This document shows, one piece after another, positions 8,052-16,261 of a DNA stretch of 64,000 bases; position 1 is the first letter of the stretch; each line of letters begins with the position of its first letter. The translations under genes were made by a program, and so were the position numbers. Location: NCBI RefSeq assembly GCF_001006305.1, contig NZ_LBHJ01000003.1, positions 372,001 to 436,000 of the forward strand, given 5' to 3'. The notes beneath the pieces were generated by a model. The model worked only from the letters and a program-made list of their open reading frames with translations. It had not been told where the DNA came from and did no database searches. The DNA comes from Silvibacterium bohemicum. Its GTDB lineage: Bacteria > Acidobacteriota > Terriglobia > Terriglobales > Acidobacteriaceae.

Positions 8052-9047
8052 TTAGAAGAGGAGTCCCTGACCCCGGTCATCGCAACGAAACATTGTCTCC
8101 CCGTTCTCGGGCTTATATTCCTCGGGCACGGAGAGCGGCGCCGGCGGTGGCAGAGGAACTTCGACGCCCAGAACGTCCCCGGGAAGAGGAAATGCGAGCC
8201 AGGGAGCGTAGAGAGCGCCATTGATGCGGGTGATCATTGCGACGAGAGGATCGATGTCACAGCCATAGAGACAGTAGGAGAAATTACTCGCGTGGAGGAG
8301 CATCCGGCCGGTTCCAACGCAGGGATCAAGTACCGTTTCGAGGCGGGAATCGCGACCGCTGGAGGCCTCGCGTCCTGCCAGCATCATTTGAGTCATGCAC
8401 TCGACGACCGGATGTGGCGTCGGGAAGAATGCGTTTGGGTTCCAGCCATTGGTATGGCGCTCGGCAAGCATCCACCCGAGGTAGTCATGCGGGTTCAACA
8501 GAAGCGGCTCCAAGTTGAAGGTCCGGTACAGAGCCTCGTATGTTTCTTCCTTGAGGGGTGGCATCTCGCGCGAAACCGCAAGGCCCCAGGCAAGCCAATC
8601 CACCAGCCGATTGAACGAGGTCCAGGAGTAGTCCTCTTGATGGATCAACCGCAGACAATGCTCGAGCATCTTTCTCCCGGCGTCGAGATTCCACAATTCG
8701 AATTCAATGCGAGGAATGGCCTCGTCCAGAAGGCGCCCCGCTTCAAGCGTGCGAAGATAGTGCGTCCAGCGGCCGGGCAGCTGTGGGTGCGAATCGGCGA
8801 ATTGCACCTGATATAGGAGCCAGCCACGATATTGCCAAGGAGATACCTCGTCGCCAATCCTCGGCAATCTGCCAGTTTGAAGCACAAAAAGGTTGATGTC
8901 CGGCGCTTGAGGCGCGCCGGCCAGGGGCACAAGAGGTTCCATGCGGATTCCCCAATCGTGGAGAGATGGATGTCGATGAGCGAGGTGGGTGAGATTGCTC
9001 TGTAGGGGAGAAGTGAAGGTCAGGCAGCGATCTTCAATGGCTCGCAT
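8052..9047 (-). CDS. N6-methyltransferase-like protein lacking motif IV
   Basis: The 331-residue protein has a clear SAM-binding motif I (DPCVGTGRMLLHASN) and a motif II acidic loop (LYGCDIDPLVAMITRING), as in N6-adenine methylases. The catalytic [N/D/S]PP[Y/F] motif that should follow is absent: after LPGDVLGVE the protein ends with a proline-rich tail and GETMFRCDDRGQGLLF. I recall related proteins in integrative elements with the same ending, so this may be a natural non-catalytic form rather than damage. The N-terminal half (about 170 residues) has no motif I know. The start at 9047 overlaps the end of the XF1762-like frame, which implies translational coupling; the ATG encoding MEPLV is an alternative start. 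Confidence 0.7.
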   Translation of the reverse strand: MRAIEDRCLTFTSPLQSNLTHLAHRHPSLHDWGIRMEPLVPLAGAPQAPDINLFVLQTGRLPRIGDEVSPWQYRGWLLYQVQFADSHPQLPGRWTHYLRTLEAGRLLDEAIPRIEFELWNLDAGRKMLEHCLRLIHQEDYSWTSFNRLVDWLAWGLAVSREMPPLKEETYEALYRTFNLEPLLLNPHDYLGWMLAERHTNGWNPNAFFPTPHPVVECMTQMMLAGREASSGRDSRLETVLDPCVGTGRMLLHASNFSYCLYGCDIDPLVAMITRINGALYAPWLAFPLPGDVLGVEVPLPPPAPLSVPEEYKPENGETMFRCDDRGQGLLF

Positions 9048-9324
9048 GGGGTAAAGGCAAAACGAAATTGGATTGGAAGCTGGGTTGACTTCCAACGCTC
9101 CCATCGAACCTTGGGCCCAGTGGAGCGCTTGTCAGCTCGCTTCCGCCCTCGTCGATTCCATTTGCCGCCTCGTGAAGTTGCTACTGGCACGAACCCTGCC
9201 GCCCGTAATGACGAGCCGATCTCATGGCGCCGCGTGTAAGTGACGACGCGTTCGTACCCGTGTTCGAACGCCTCACGGCAGGCGTATCCGTAGAGCATCG
9301 AACACGCGTTCTCAACCAGCCCAT
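9020..9324 (-). pseudogene. XF1762-like protein, 5'-truncated
   Basis: The frame contains NACSMLYGYACREAFEHGY, VVTYTRRHEIGSSLRAAGF and RGGKWNRRGRKRADKRS, which match my recollection of the XF1762 family, a GNAT-like protein common on integrative elements. The normal N-terminal half is missing: upstream of 9324 the DNA belongs to an RND pump fragment on the other strand. The 3' end is intact and overlaps the methyltransferase-like gene by 28 bp. With no start codon in the conserved part it is probably not functional, though a chimeric start at 9412 is open. Confidence 0.6.
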
Positions 9325-9333
9325 GAGAACGCG
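9305..9333. repeat. 10-bp inverted repeat at a fragment junction
   Basis: cgcgttctca and tgagaacgcg form a perfect inverted repeat around a 9-base loop. It coincides with the boundary between the XF1762-like fragment (minus) and the RND fragment (plus); each fragment reads gagaacgcg in its own coding sense. It looks like a short-homology recombination joint. A terminator role is less likely because no T-run follows on either side. Confidence 0.6.
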
Positions 9334-9546
9334 ATCCTGATCGTCGAGTTTGCAAAACAGCGACAGGATCATGACGGTGTGGATGCTCAGGAAGCGGCTG
9401 TTCACGCGGCACATGTGCGCCTGCGTCCTATCCTGATGACATCTCTAGCGTTCATCGCAGGTGTGGGGCCACTGGTAGTCGCGCATGGTGCCGGAGCGGA
9501 AATGCGGCAATCACTCGGAACCACGGTATTCTCTGGAATGCTCGGC
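9325..9546 (+). pseudogene. RND efflux transporter fragment
   Basis: The frame reads NAILIVEFAKQ, then HVRLRPILMTSLAFIAGVGP and GAGAEMRQSLGTTVFSGMLG, which is the conserved stretch near the C-terminus of HAE1-type RND pumps (the AcrB/MexB family of inner-membrane drug exporters). Only about 74 codons remain, without start, the rest of the roughly 1040-residue protein, or the final transmembrane helix. It is opposite in direction to the surrounding island genes. Confidence 0.75.
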
Positions 9547-9635
9547 GTAACCGCAGTTACACGACGGAAACACGAGCCGTACTCGTCGGCGAGTGGTAAT
9601 GCGCTGATCCCCATCGGATTTGTAACGATATGTCG

Positions 9636-9698
9636 GCATGAGCCGTCAGCCCAGATACCGTGACAGAAAACGATGGTTGGTTTGAATTGTAATGACAT
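9636..9698 (-). pseudogene. Alpha/beta hydrolase N-terminal fragment
   Basis: An ATG at 9698 with a good ribosome site (aggag) begins MSLQFKPTIVFCHGIWADGS, the first strand and HG oxyanion loop of an alpha/beta hydrolase of the short esterase type. After about 21 codons the similarity stops and the frame runs through unrelated DNA into the antisense of the RND fragment, giving a chimeric 98-codon frame. The promoter side is preserved, so a useless short peptide could still be made. Confidence 0.55.
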
Positions 9699-9803
9699 GT
9701 GAATACACTCCTGGAGTTTGAATTCGGACGACACACGAGCGTTGTCCGTTAGCGATAGGTTCCTCCACATCACAAGCTTGTACAAATACTTTGATTATTT
9801 AAG

Positions 9804-9822
9804 CTATGCTTGCAAAGCATAG
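9804..9822. promoter_or_regulatory. Palindromic operator candidate
   Basis: ctatgctt and aagcatag form a perfect 8-bp inverted repeat with a 3-bp spacer in an AT-rich stretch about 105 bp upstream of the hydrolase fragment. The spacing and AT-richness fit a repressor site of the MarR/HxlR/TetR kind. No cognate regulator gene remains nearby. The rest of the 9699-9957 gap shows nothing else. Confidence 0.4.
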
Positions 9823-9957
9823 ATAAGAGGACAACAAGCACCGTTATGGGATCAAAGCAGGCCTCGCTAAAGTTGTGAACAGATTCACGGGCCAAACACC
9901 TTCCCGGCACATCGCAGTGCCGTATTTCCAGCCATGTAGAGTTCAATTCAGGCGCCT

Positions 9958-11313
9958 ATGTTCACAATTCTCGATGTCGTTCTGGAAGTAAATCCCGATA
10001 GCCACGATCTCCTGCAAAAACTCATTCTTGATGTGGTGCAGAAAGAGTCTCCCGACTTCCCTGATCTGCAGAAGGTCCCCCATTTGCACTTCATGTCGAT
10101 GCAGATCTTTGAAGATCCGCATTACGATCCTCTCTTTATCTTCGAGAACAACTTCGACGGCGACTCCGAAGCTTATTGGGCGGAAGTGCTAAAGGTTCTT
10201 GGAAGCGATCTGCGACAAATGTTTGCCTGCAGCAAGGCCGCTCTCGACCCTAAGTGGGCCAGCCTTTTCAAGACAGGCTCTAAGCTTTCCCTGATTCCTT
10301 TCATCAAGGAATTCTCAGTATCCCCCTCTGCTTCACATATAGGCGCGGTGGGAATCCCGGTTGCGCGGATCAAGCGAGATAGCGCGTTTTTCGACGAGGC
10401 GCAGAAAGAATTAGGCATCGCCAACGGTGTCTATGCGAGTGGCTCTATTTCGGACCTGCACCAGAATCTGCGCCAGTGGGCGGCGGGGAAGTTTCCATGG
10501 TTCAGCGAACCAGAGACTGCGCCGATAGGGAAAGGGCAGCAGAGGTACCGCTTCGCCAACCTAAAGACCTTGGTGCCGAAGGCGGGAGTAGTCCTACTTG
10601 TTTTTGCCGCCCTTCTCGTTGCTGCGGTTTTCATGCCGCGCCTCTCCCAAATTATTGGGATTGCTGCCGTGACCCTATTGGTAGTCGGGATAGCCTTTGC
10701 GTGGTGGTCTGTCGCTACCCTCAGGAGCCTGGAAAATACTGATTACAACCAAGCCAAACCAGCTCTCGACCCCGAGCAGTTGGCAGACTTTGCACGTTTC
10801 GAAGACCAGATTGTGCAAAATCATCTTGCGAGCATGGTGCTGGTTAAGCCGGGAACACTTCGGAGCATGATTATTCATGCTGCTTTGTATGCGCTCAAGC
10901 TATATGTGCCGTTCGCCAACTACGACGGCTATCTCGGAGCGATGCGTACCATCCACTTTGCTCATTGGACCCTGATTGGCAATGGAGGACGGTTACTCTT
11001 CTTCAGCAACTTCGACGGCAGCTGGCAGAGTTATTTAGATGATTTTGTCGACAAAGCTGCGGCGGGACTCACGTTGGCGTGGGGCAACTGCGTGGGATTT
11101 CCTGAGACAAAGTGGCTGGTGAAGGACGGTGCGGCGCATGGAACTCAGTTCAAAGCCTGGGCGCGTCAATCTCAAACGTTGAGTCCAATGTGGTACAGCG
11201 CTTATCGGACTCTCACGGTCAACCAGATCATACGAAATGCCGCGATCGTAGACGGTCTACGCAAAGCCGCGCTGACGAGCGAGGAGGCCAACAAATGGGC
11301 AACACTGCTGTAA
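9958..11313 (+). CDS. Membrane protein with duplicated NFDG domains
   Basis: The 451-residue protein is not of a named family I can cite, though it is the kind found next to DyP peroxidases. Two transmembrane helices (about residues 203-250: VPKAGVVLLVFAALLVAAVF and IIGIAAVTLLVVGIAF) separate two similar halves. The first half has LFIFENNFDGDSEAYWAEVL, the second LLFFSNFDGSWQSYLDDFV, each preceded by a His-Phe strand; this looks like an internal duplication of a ferredoxin-like alpha/beta domain, the fold from which DyP enzymes are built. No heme-binding His motif is evident. Its last codons overlap the DyP gene by 19 bp, so the two are co-translated. A membrane anchor or partner for the oxidases is a reasonable guess only. 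Confidence 0.75.
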   Translation: MFTILDVVLEVNPDSHDLLQKLILDVVQKESPDFPDLQKVPHLHFMSMQIFEDPHYDPLFIFENNFDGDSEAYWAEVLKVLGSDLRQMFACSKAALDPKWASLFKTGSKLSLIPFIKEFSVSPSASHIGAVGIPVARIKRDSAFFDEAQKELGIANGVYASGSISDLHQNLRQWAAGKFPWFSEPETAPIGKGQQRYRFANLKTLVPKAGVVLLVFAALLVAAVFMPRLSQIIGIAAVTLLVVGIAFAWWSVATLRSLENTDYNQAKPALDPEQLADFARFEDQIVQNHLASMVLVKPGTLRSMIIHAALYALKLYVPFANYDGYLGAMRTIHFAHWTLIGNGGRLLFFSNFDGSWQSYLDDFVDKAAAGLTLAWGNCVGFPETKWLVKDGAAHGTQFKAWARQSQTLSPMWYSAYRTLTVNQIIRNAAIVDGLRKAALTSEEANKWATLL

Positions 11314-12803
11314 CCCCTGCCGATAAAGCTGTACCCGCTCCAGCCCCGGCGGAGCGGGAGTGGAGTCCATCAGCTGTTGATCAGAAGGACATCCAGGGTT
11401 TGGTGGTCAGCGCCTATCCCAGCATGCTCTTTGCGCGGACTCTGCTCGTCCAGTTTGTGTCGAAGGATACTGCTGTTACGACCGATGCGAAAGGATGGAT
11501 CACGGATATCACTCCTCGCATTACCTACGCAACGGGAGAGGTGAATCCCTCCATCAACATCGCTTTCTCCGCGGCCGGTCTCACGGCTATTAAGATCGAC
11601 ACTGAAGTGCTGACTACGTTTTCAATGCCTTTTCAGCAGGGAATGACGGTCGCCACCCGTTCGAAATTTCTTGGCGATGTTGACGGCCAGGATCCCTCGA
11701 AGTGGCTATGGACCGACTGCGCCACCGATGTGCGAGGAATACACGCGCAACTGATGTTGTTCGCGAAAGACAGAAGCACGCTGGATCGCCTTACCGCGAC
11801 TGAATCTGCAAGCTTAGCCAGGTTTGGTCTGTCTGCGCCAATCGATATCTTGCAGCAGGTCAAGCTGGATGCGAACGGCATGCGACGAGAACACTTTGGG
11901 TTTGCTGATGGAATCTCTCAGCCCATCTTGATTGACGGCAGTGCTATTCCGGTCAAGGATCGCAAGTTGCACGAGATTGCCGTGGGTGAGGTTGTGCTAG
12001 GGCACACCAATACCTATGGGAGGCCCGCACCAGGGCCGTTTGTTTCCAGCGCCAGTCCCGCAGCCAGCGTGCTTCAGGATGGGATGCAGGCACAGATGAA
12101 GGATCTGGGTTTGAATGGAACCTATCTGGTGACGCGGCAACTGAAACAGGACGTCGCGGCGTTTTGGCAGAACATGCAGGCCGCCAGTGCGGGCTTACTG
12201 GACGAAAGCGGGGAAGCTGCGACCGCAGAGTGGCTCGCAGAAAAAGCAATTGGCAGAACCCAGGCGGGTTACATGCTGCAGGTTGATAGGCAGGAGGAGG
12301 CAAACCCTGTTCCGCCCGGGCAGATCCCGCCGAACGAGATGGCCTTCTTTGATTCCGATCCTGACGGTTACGGTTGTCCTGTCACTTCTCATGTGCGCCG
12401 CGCCAACCCGCGAGATGGCCTCTCGCCCGACAAAGACGATAAGGCTCTCATGGTTCAAGCGACCAACCGCCATCGCATCATTCGCCGGGGGCGCATCTAT
12501 GGCGAGCCCATCGCCAAGCCGATGATTGATGACGGCGTTGACCGCGGTTTGGTCTTCCAGTGCCTGAACAGCGAGATCGACCGGCAATTTGAGTTCGTTC
12601 AACATACGTGGCTACTCAACAGGATGTTTGGAGGGTCATATGAACAGACGGATCCACTCATCGGACCGAAGTGCCCGTTCAGCATTCCATCTCGACCGGT
12701 CCGCCAGCAGCCTGTGCTTGAAACGTACATCACGGCGCAAGGAGGAGGGTACTTCTTCGTACCCAGCCGGAGCGCCCTCCAGTACTTCGGGTCGATGAAA
12801 TGA
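11295..12803 (+). CDS. DyP-type heme peroxidase
   Basis: The 502-residue protein carries the DyP signatures: FGFADGISQP near residues 200-209 (GxxDG with the catalytic Asp), CPVTSHVRRANPRDG near residue 366 (proximal heme-ligand His) and IIRRGRIYGEP (distal Arg region). It should bind heme and oxidise organic substrates with H2O2. The start at 11295 overlaps the upstream gene; the longer open frame from 11112 lies inside that gene. No Tat or Sec signal is present, so it acts in the cytoplasm or at the inner face of the membrane. It is about 150 residues longer than typical bacterial DyPs of the A and B groups and fits the larger C/D-like groups. Its stop overlaps the P450 start (ATGA). Confidence 0.92.
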   Translation: MGNTAVTPADKAVPAPAPAEREWSPSAVDQKDIQGLVVSAYPSMLFARTLLVQFVSKDTAVTTDAKGWITDITPRITYATGEVNPSINIAFSAAGLTAIKIDTEVLTTFSMPFQQGMTVATRSKFLGDVDGQDPSKWLWTDCATDVRGIHAQLMLFAKDRSTLDRLTATESASLARFGLSAPIDILQQVKLDANGMRREHFGFADGISQPILIDGSAIPVKDRKLHEIAVGEVVLGHTNTYGRPAPGPFVSSASPAASVLQDGMQAQMKDLGLNGTYLVTRQLKQDVAAFWQNMQAASAGLLDESGEAATAEWLAEKAIGRTQAGYMLQVDRQEEANPVPPGQIPPNEMAFFDSDPDGYGCPVTSHVRRANPRDGLSPDKDDKALMVQATNRHRIIRRGRIYGEPIAKPMIDDGVDRGLVFQCLNSEIDRQFEFVQHTWLLNRMFGGSYEQTDPLIGPKCPFSIPSRPVRQQPVLETYITAQGGGYFFVPSRSALQYFGSMK

Positions 12804-14050
12804 CTATAGCCACCAACTTCGACGTTCTTCGTCCAGCGGCCCCGCCAGACAACTCCCTCAAAGGGAAGCTTCTTCAGTGGGGAATGAATCACATGGACGG
12901 ACTCTTCCGTGTTGTACGGAACGTGTGGCCCATTCCCGCCTTCGGCGACTTCGCCTTGGTGACTCGTGCCAGCGATGTGAAGGAGGTTCTGTCTCTCAGC
13001 GAAGTCATCGTCAACCCTTACAACGAGAAGCTCGACGTAATCATGGGAGGCCATCCGTTTTTTCTCGGGATGTCGGACACGGAAGAGTACACGCGTGATA
13101 CCACTAATATGCGCATGGTTGTTCGACGGCAAGACATTGAAGAGGTGCTCACCGCAGCTACGCAGTCCGAAGCCGAACGCCTGGTCGTGGCCTCAGGCGG
13201 ATGTATCGACGTCGTCGATATGGTGCGTTCGGTGGCCTTCAATGTTCTTTGCGATTACTTCGGTACGCCAGGACCGGAAAATGCAGACCTTCGCGTTTGG
13301 GCTACTCGGCTCTTTGAGTTTCAATTCGCTGATCAAGGCAACGATCCTGCCCTGCGGAAAGAGGTCGATGTTTTCGCCCCGCTGCTACGTCAGCATATTG
13401 ATGATCTACTGGTTGAGCCGCGCAGCCAGCCGGTGCGCGATGATGTTCTCGGGAGATGCCTGTTGCTGCAGCAGGCGGGAGCTCCGGGGATGGACGATGC
13501 CTCGATACGCACCAACCTTGTTGGCTTCATAGTAGGTGGCCTTCCTCAGCCACCGATGGTCGCACCCCAGGCAATAGAGCAGTTGCTGCGCAGGCCTGAA
13601 TGGCTGGCCCAAGCGCAGCAGGCGGCCCGCGCAAATGACGACAAACGTTTGGCCGCTCTGGTCTTCGAAGCCATGCGCTTTGATCCGTTGACACCCGGCC
13701 TCTTTCGAACCGCTGCCGAGGACTACAAGATCGCTGCGGGGACTCTAAGGGCACACAGTGTTCGCAAGGGAACCAGGGTGTTGGCTGCAACCCGCTCCGC
13801 AATGCATGATGGACGTCAGGTGCCAAAGCCTGAAGCGTTTGATCCGAGTCGGCGGCCCTATGAATACATGCACTTTGGATATGGGCTCCACACCTGTTTC
13901 GGCATCCACATCAACATGGCTTTGCTGCCGCTAATGCTGAAGCCACTGCTGCAACGCCAGGAGATGAAACGCGCTATCGGCTCGGACGGGCACCTTTCTA
14001 AGATGGGGATCTTCGCCGACCGGCTGGAAGTTACATTCAAACCCTATTGA
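12800..14050 (+). CDS. Cytochrome P450
   Basis: The 416-residue protein shows the heme-thiolate loop FGYGLHTCFGIHIN (Cys near residue 365) and the K-helix ExxR as EAMRF. It is a soluble class without membrane anchor. The I-helix reads FIVGGLPQPPMV, where oxygen-activating P450s normally have an acid-alcohol pair (A/G-G-x-D/E-T); both residues are missing and prolines break the helix. This suggests peroxide-dependent or otherwise unusual chemistry, in line with the adjacent DyP peroxidase. No ferredoxin or reductase gene is nearby. The ATG overlaps the DyP stop by four bases, and a weak hairpin at 14174-14190 may end the transcript. Confidence 0.93.
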   Translation: MTIATNFDVLRPAAPPDNSLKGKLLQWGMNHMDGLFRVVRNVWPIPAFGDFALVTRASDVKEVLSLSEVIVNPYNEKLDVIMGGHPFFLGMSDTEEYTRDTTNMRMVVRRQDIEEVLTAATQSEAERLVVASGGCIDVVDMVRSVAFNVLCDYFGTPGPENADLRVWATRLFEFQFADQGNDPALRKEVDVFAPLLRQHIDDLLVEPRSQPVRDDVLGRCLLLQQAGAPGMDDASIRTNLVGFIVGGLPQPPMVAPQAIEQLLRRPEWLAQAQQAARANDDKRLAALVFEAMRFDPLTPGLFRTAAEDYKIAAGTLRAHSVRKGTRVLAATRSAMHDGRQVPKPEAFDPSRRPYEYMHFGYGLHTCFGIHINMALLPLMLKPLLQRQEMKRAIGSDGHLSKMGIFADRLEVTFKPY

Positions 14051-14675
14051 GTCTGCTCGTGTCAGGGCCTAAACCTTCATACGTGCGCCAGAGTGATTGT
14101 CGTGGTTGCGCGCTGGACTAGAAGGGTTTAATAGCACCGAAGAGAACAGCAGGTTCGTCCACTGATCGTCTAAACGGGGTTCTGCCCCGTGCGGTGAGAG
14201 TCGCTGCGCTAGCACCCGCCAATCGTTAGCCATTGCTTTTGAGGATGAGGTCAGCTTTTCAACAATTCACCACGCGGCATGGTGCCCTCCTTCGCTAGAT
14301 CATTGCAATCCGAGCGTCTTTGTCCGAATGGCCCTGTTCGAAACAAGTACCTTATTGTATAGCGAATAAAAGGCGAAATCAATCTTCAGGTCTTATCTCC
14401 TGCGCCTCAACTTGAGAGCGGTGAGCTCCGATCGCGCTCGGCAAAAACAAGGCTGACCATTGGCTGGTCCGCAACCAAAGAAGGACTTGTCGTGTTCGAA
14501 ATCTATACCGATCGATCGACTACGTCTTATCGCCTGCCTCGGTTAATTGGCATGTGCAGGGATGTTCCTGAGGAAGTCATGTATCTCTCGTATTTTCAAT
14601 GACGTACAATTCTGGAGGAGGGCATCAGATCATAATAATTACCTGTAAAGTCCCATTTGTCCTTGGATGTGACGA
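14051..14675. other. Intergenic stretch before the integrase
   Basis: A GC hairpin (acgggg, 5-base loop, ccccgt at 14174-14190) may terminate the P450 operon, although no T-run follows. A 79-codon plus-strand frame from 14363 to 14602 lacks a credible start and resembles nothing I know. Base composition drops near 14340-14400 and 14620-14650 (gatcataataattacc), where an integrase promoter would fit. Confidence 0.35.
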
Positions 14676-15881
14676 ATGGTGTTGACGGATACGGCAATCC
14701 GGGAAACGAAGCCAAGACAAAAGCGATTCAAGATGTTTGACCGTGCTGGTCTGTTTCTTCTGGTTAATCCTGGCGGATCTAAACTTTGGCGTTGGCGTTA
14801 TCGCTTTGATAGCAAAGAAAAGCTTATGGCGTTGGGGGAGTATCCGTTTGTGAATCTCGAACAAGCCCGCGAACTCCACTTCGCAGCTCGCAGGACGCTG
14901 GTGGCCGGCATCGATCCGATGGCCGAACGCAAGGCAGAAGCCGAGGCCAAACAGCGTGAAGCACAAAACAGCTTTGAGAAGATAGCTCGTAGGTGGTGGG
15001 AATGGTGGGCCCACAACAAGTCTCCGCGTCATGCGGATACCGTTCTGCGCCGTCTGGAAGCGGACGTCTTCCCTGCATATGGTCACAAGCTCATTGACGC
15101 AGTGGGGGCTCCTGATATTCGGGAACTCATGCTTGCAGTCGAAAGACGCGAGGCAAGAGATGTAGCCAAACGTATCTACCAGACCACGGGACAGATTTTT
15201 AGGTATGCAGCTGCCAATGGTCTCGCCATGCGAAATCCTGCTGCGGGTTTCAACCCCCGTGACATTCTGGCCGGAACCAAGACAGAGAACTTTGCTCGTG
15301 TGGAGGCCAGGGAATTGCCGGAACTGCTGGCGAAGATGGACGATTGCAACGGGGTCGCAATCACGCGCTTTGCCATGAAGCTCATGGCATATACGTTTGT
15401 GCGGACCAGCGAGCTAATTGCAGCGCCGTGGGTGGAGTTCGACCTGGACAATGCACGCTGGATCATTCCCAAAGATCGCATGAAGATGGGCACTGCCCAT
15501 ATCGTCCCCTTGTCTCGTCAATCTGTGGAGGTATTGCGGGCTCTCAAACTGCTCACAGGCAATAGCAGGCTTGTATTCCCCGGCGCCAATGACAAGAACA
15601 AGCCCATGAGCAACAATACAATCCTGACTGCTCTGTACAGACTCGGTTATCAGGGGCGCATGACCGGGCACGGGTTCCGCGGACTGGCATCCACCATTCT
15701 CCATGAGAGTGGTTTTGATGAGGCTCATGTAGAAGTGCAACTATCCCATCTGAAGCGTAACAAGGCAGCAGCTGCTTACAATCATGCGAAGTATATAAAC
15801 CAGCGCACGGTCATGATGCAGTGGTGGGCTGACTATTTGGACGACGAGTTAAACAAGGGTAGGCGGTTATTGGCAGTCTGA
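14676..15881 (+). CDS. P4-type tyrosine recombinase / integrase
   Basis: The 401-residue protein has the P4-integrase order: an N-terminal arm-binding DUF4102 domain (LTDTAIRETKPRQKRFKMFD), a central core-binding domain, and a catalytic C-terminus with Arg in FVRTSELIAAPW, HGFR in TGHGFRGLAST, His in QLSHLKRNK and Tyr in AAAYNHAKY. All catalytic residues appear present, so it should cut and join att sites. Such integrases normally use the 3' end of a tRNA gene, but none is visible here. Direct repeats follow directly downstream. The island genes it may have mobilised lie on the left, beyond the DyP/P450 operon. Confidence 0.92.
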   Translation: MVLTDTAIRETKPRQKRFKMFDRAGLFLLVNPGGSKLWRWRYRFDSKEKLMALGEYPFVNLEQARELHFAARRTLVAGIDPMAERKAEAEAKQREAQNSFEKIARRWWEWWAHNKSPRHADTVLRRLEADVFPAYGHKLIDAVGAPDIRELMLAVERREARDVAKRIYQTTGQIFRYAAANGLAMRNPAAGFNPRDILAGTKTENFARVEARELPELLAKMDDCNGVAITRFAMKLMAYTFVRTSELIAAPWVEFDLDNARWIIPKDRMKMGTAHIVPLSRQSVEVLRALKLLTGNSRLVFPGANDKNKPMSNNTILTALYRLGYQGRMTGHGFRGLASTILHESGFDEAHVEVQLSHLKRNKAAAAYNHAKYINQRTVMMQWWADYLDDELNKGRRLLAV

Positions 15882-15891
15882 ACTCATTGTC

Positions 15892-16012
15892 TAGTCCGAG
15901 AAGGGCCGTGGGGGTGCGGTGAAATCCAGCCCTATTCTGGATACTCGATTGGCATCACATTTTTCTATTTATCTGTGTCTACCAAGTTCTTTAGATGCAA
16001 TGATTCAGCGCC
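15892..16012 (+). repeat. Diverged direct repeat, copy 1
   Basis: This unit starts tagtccgagaagggccgtgg and includes tgcggtgaaatcc and, near its end, aagttctttagatgcaatga. It begins 11 bp after the integrase stop codon. The second unit lies 161 bp further on in the same orientation. Confidence 0.5.
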
Positions 16013-16052
16013 TTCTTGAAGCATGCAAAACAGCAAACGCTCCTCTGTTGAT

Positions 16053-16166
16053 TAGTCCGAATAAGTCCGTTGGGGTACGGTGAAATCCGACACTATTCCG
16101 GGGTACAAATTCGGGGTATCATAGTTTCTGTGCTGGGAAGTCCTTTAGATGTAATGGTTGATCGCC
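16053..16166 (+). repeat. Diverged direct repeat, copy 2
   Basis: This unit starts tagtccgaataagtccgttg and includes tacggtgaaatcc and aagtcctttagatgtaatgg. The order of blocks is as in copy 1 with point differences and short length changes. It also contains cggggtac and cggggtat 14 bp apart, which could be arm-type integrase sites. Confidence 0.5.
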
Positions 16167-16261
16167 GTCTGCGAGGCAACCAGAATGACTGGGGGGCAAC
16201 CAGTTAGATCAACAAGTTACATCTTCATAAGAAGATCGATGTGGGGATTTTGAGGGACTTC

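Larger units (their letters stand above)
2325..9324 (-). mobile_element. Decayed integrative-element region
   Basis: Five or more minus-strand genes in this stretch are of the kind found on integrative elements (GHKL ATPase, Fic, methyltransferase-like, XF1762-like and unnamed proteins). Both ends are broken: the left end fuses to the 3' part of the NmrA gene region, the right end to RND and hydrolase scraps. The region lacks conjugation genes, so it can no longer move by itself. A complete P4-type integrase lies 5.4 kb to the right and may be its former partner. Confidence 0.5.

Noticed and set aside
7974-8816. 280-codon plus-strand frame opposite the methyltransferase-like gene
   Set aside because: The minus strand carries the SAM-binding motifs and coupled starts; the plus frame has none.
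9305-9333. Inverted repeat as an intrinsic terminator
   Set aside because: No T-run follows on either strand and no intact gene ends there.
14363-14602. 79-codon plus-strand frame before the integrase
   Set aside because: No ATG near its beginning, no ribosome site and no likeness to known proteins; kept only as a note in the intergenic entry.
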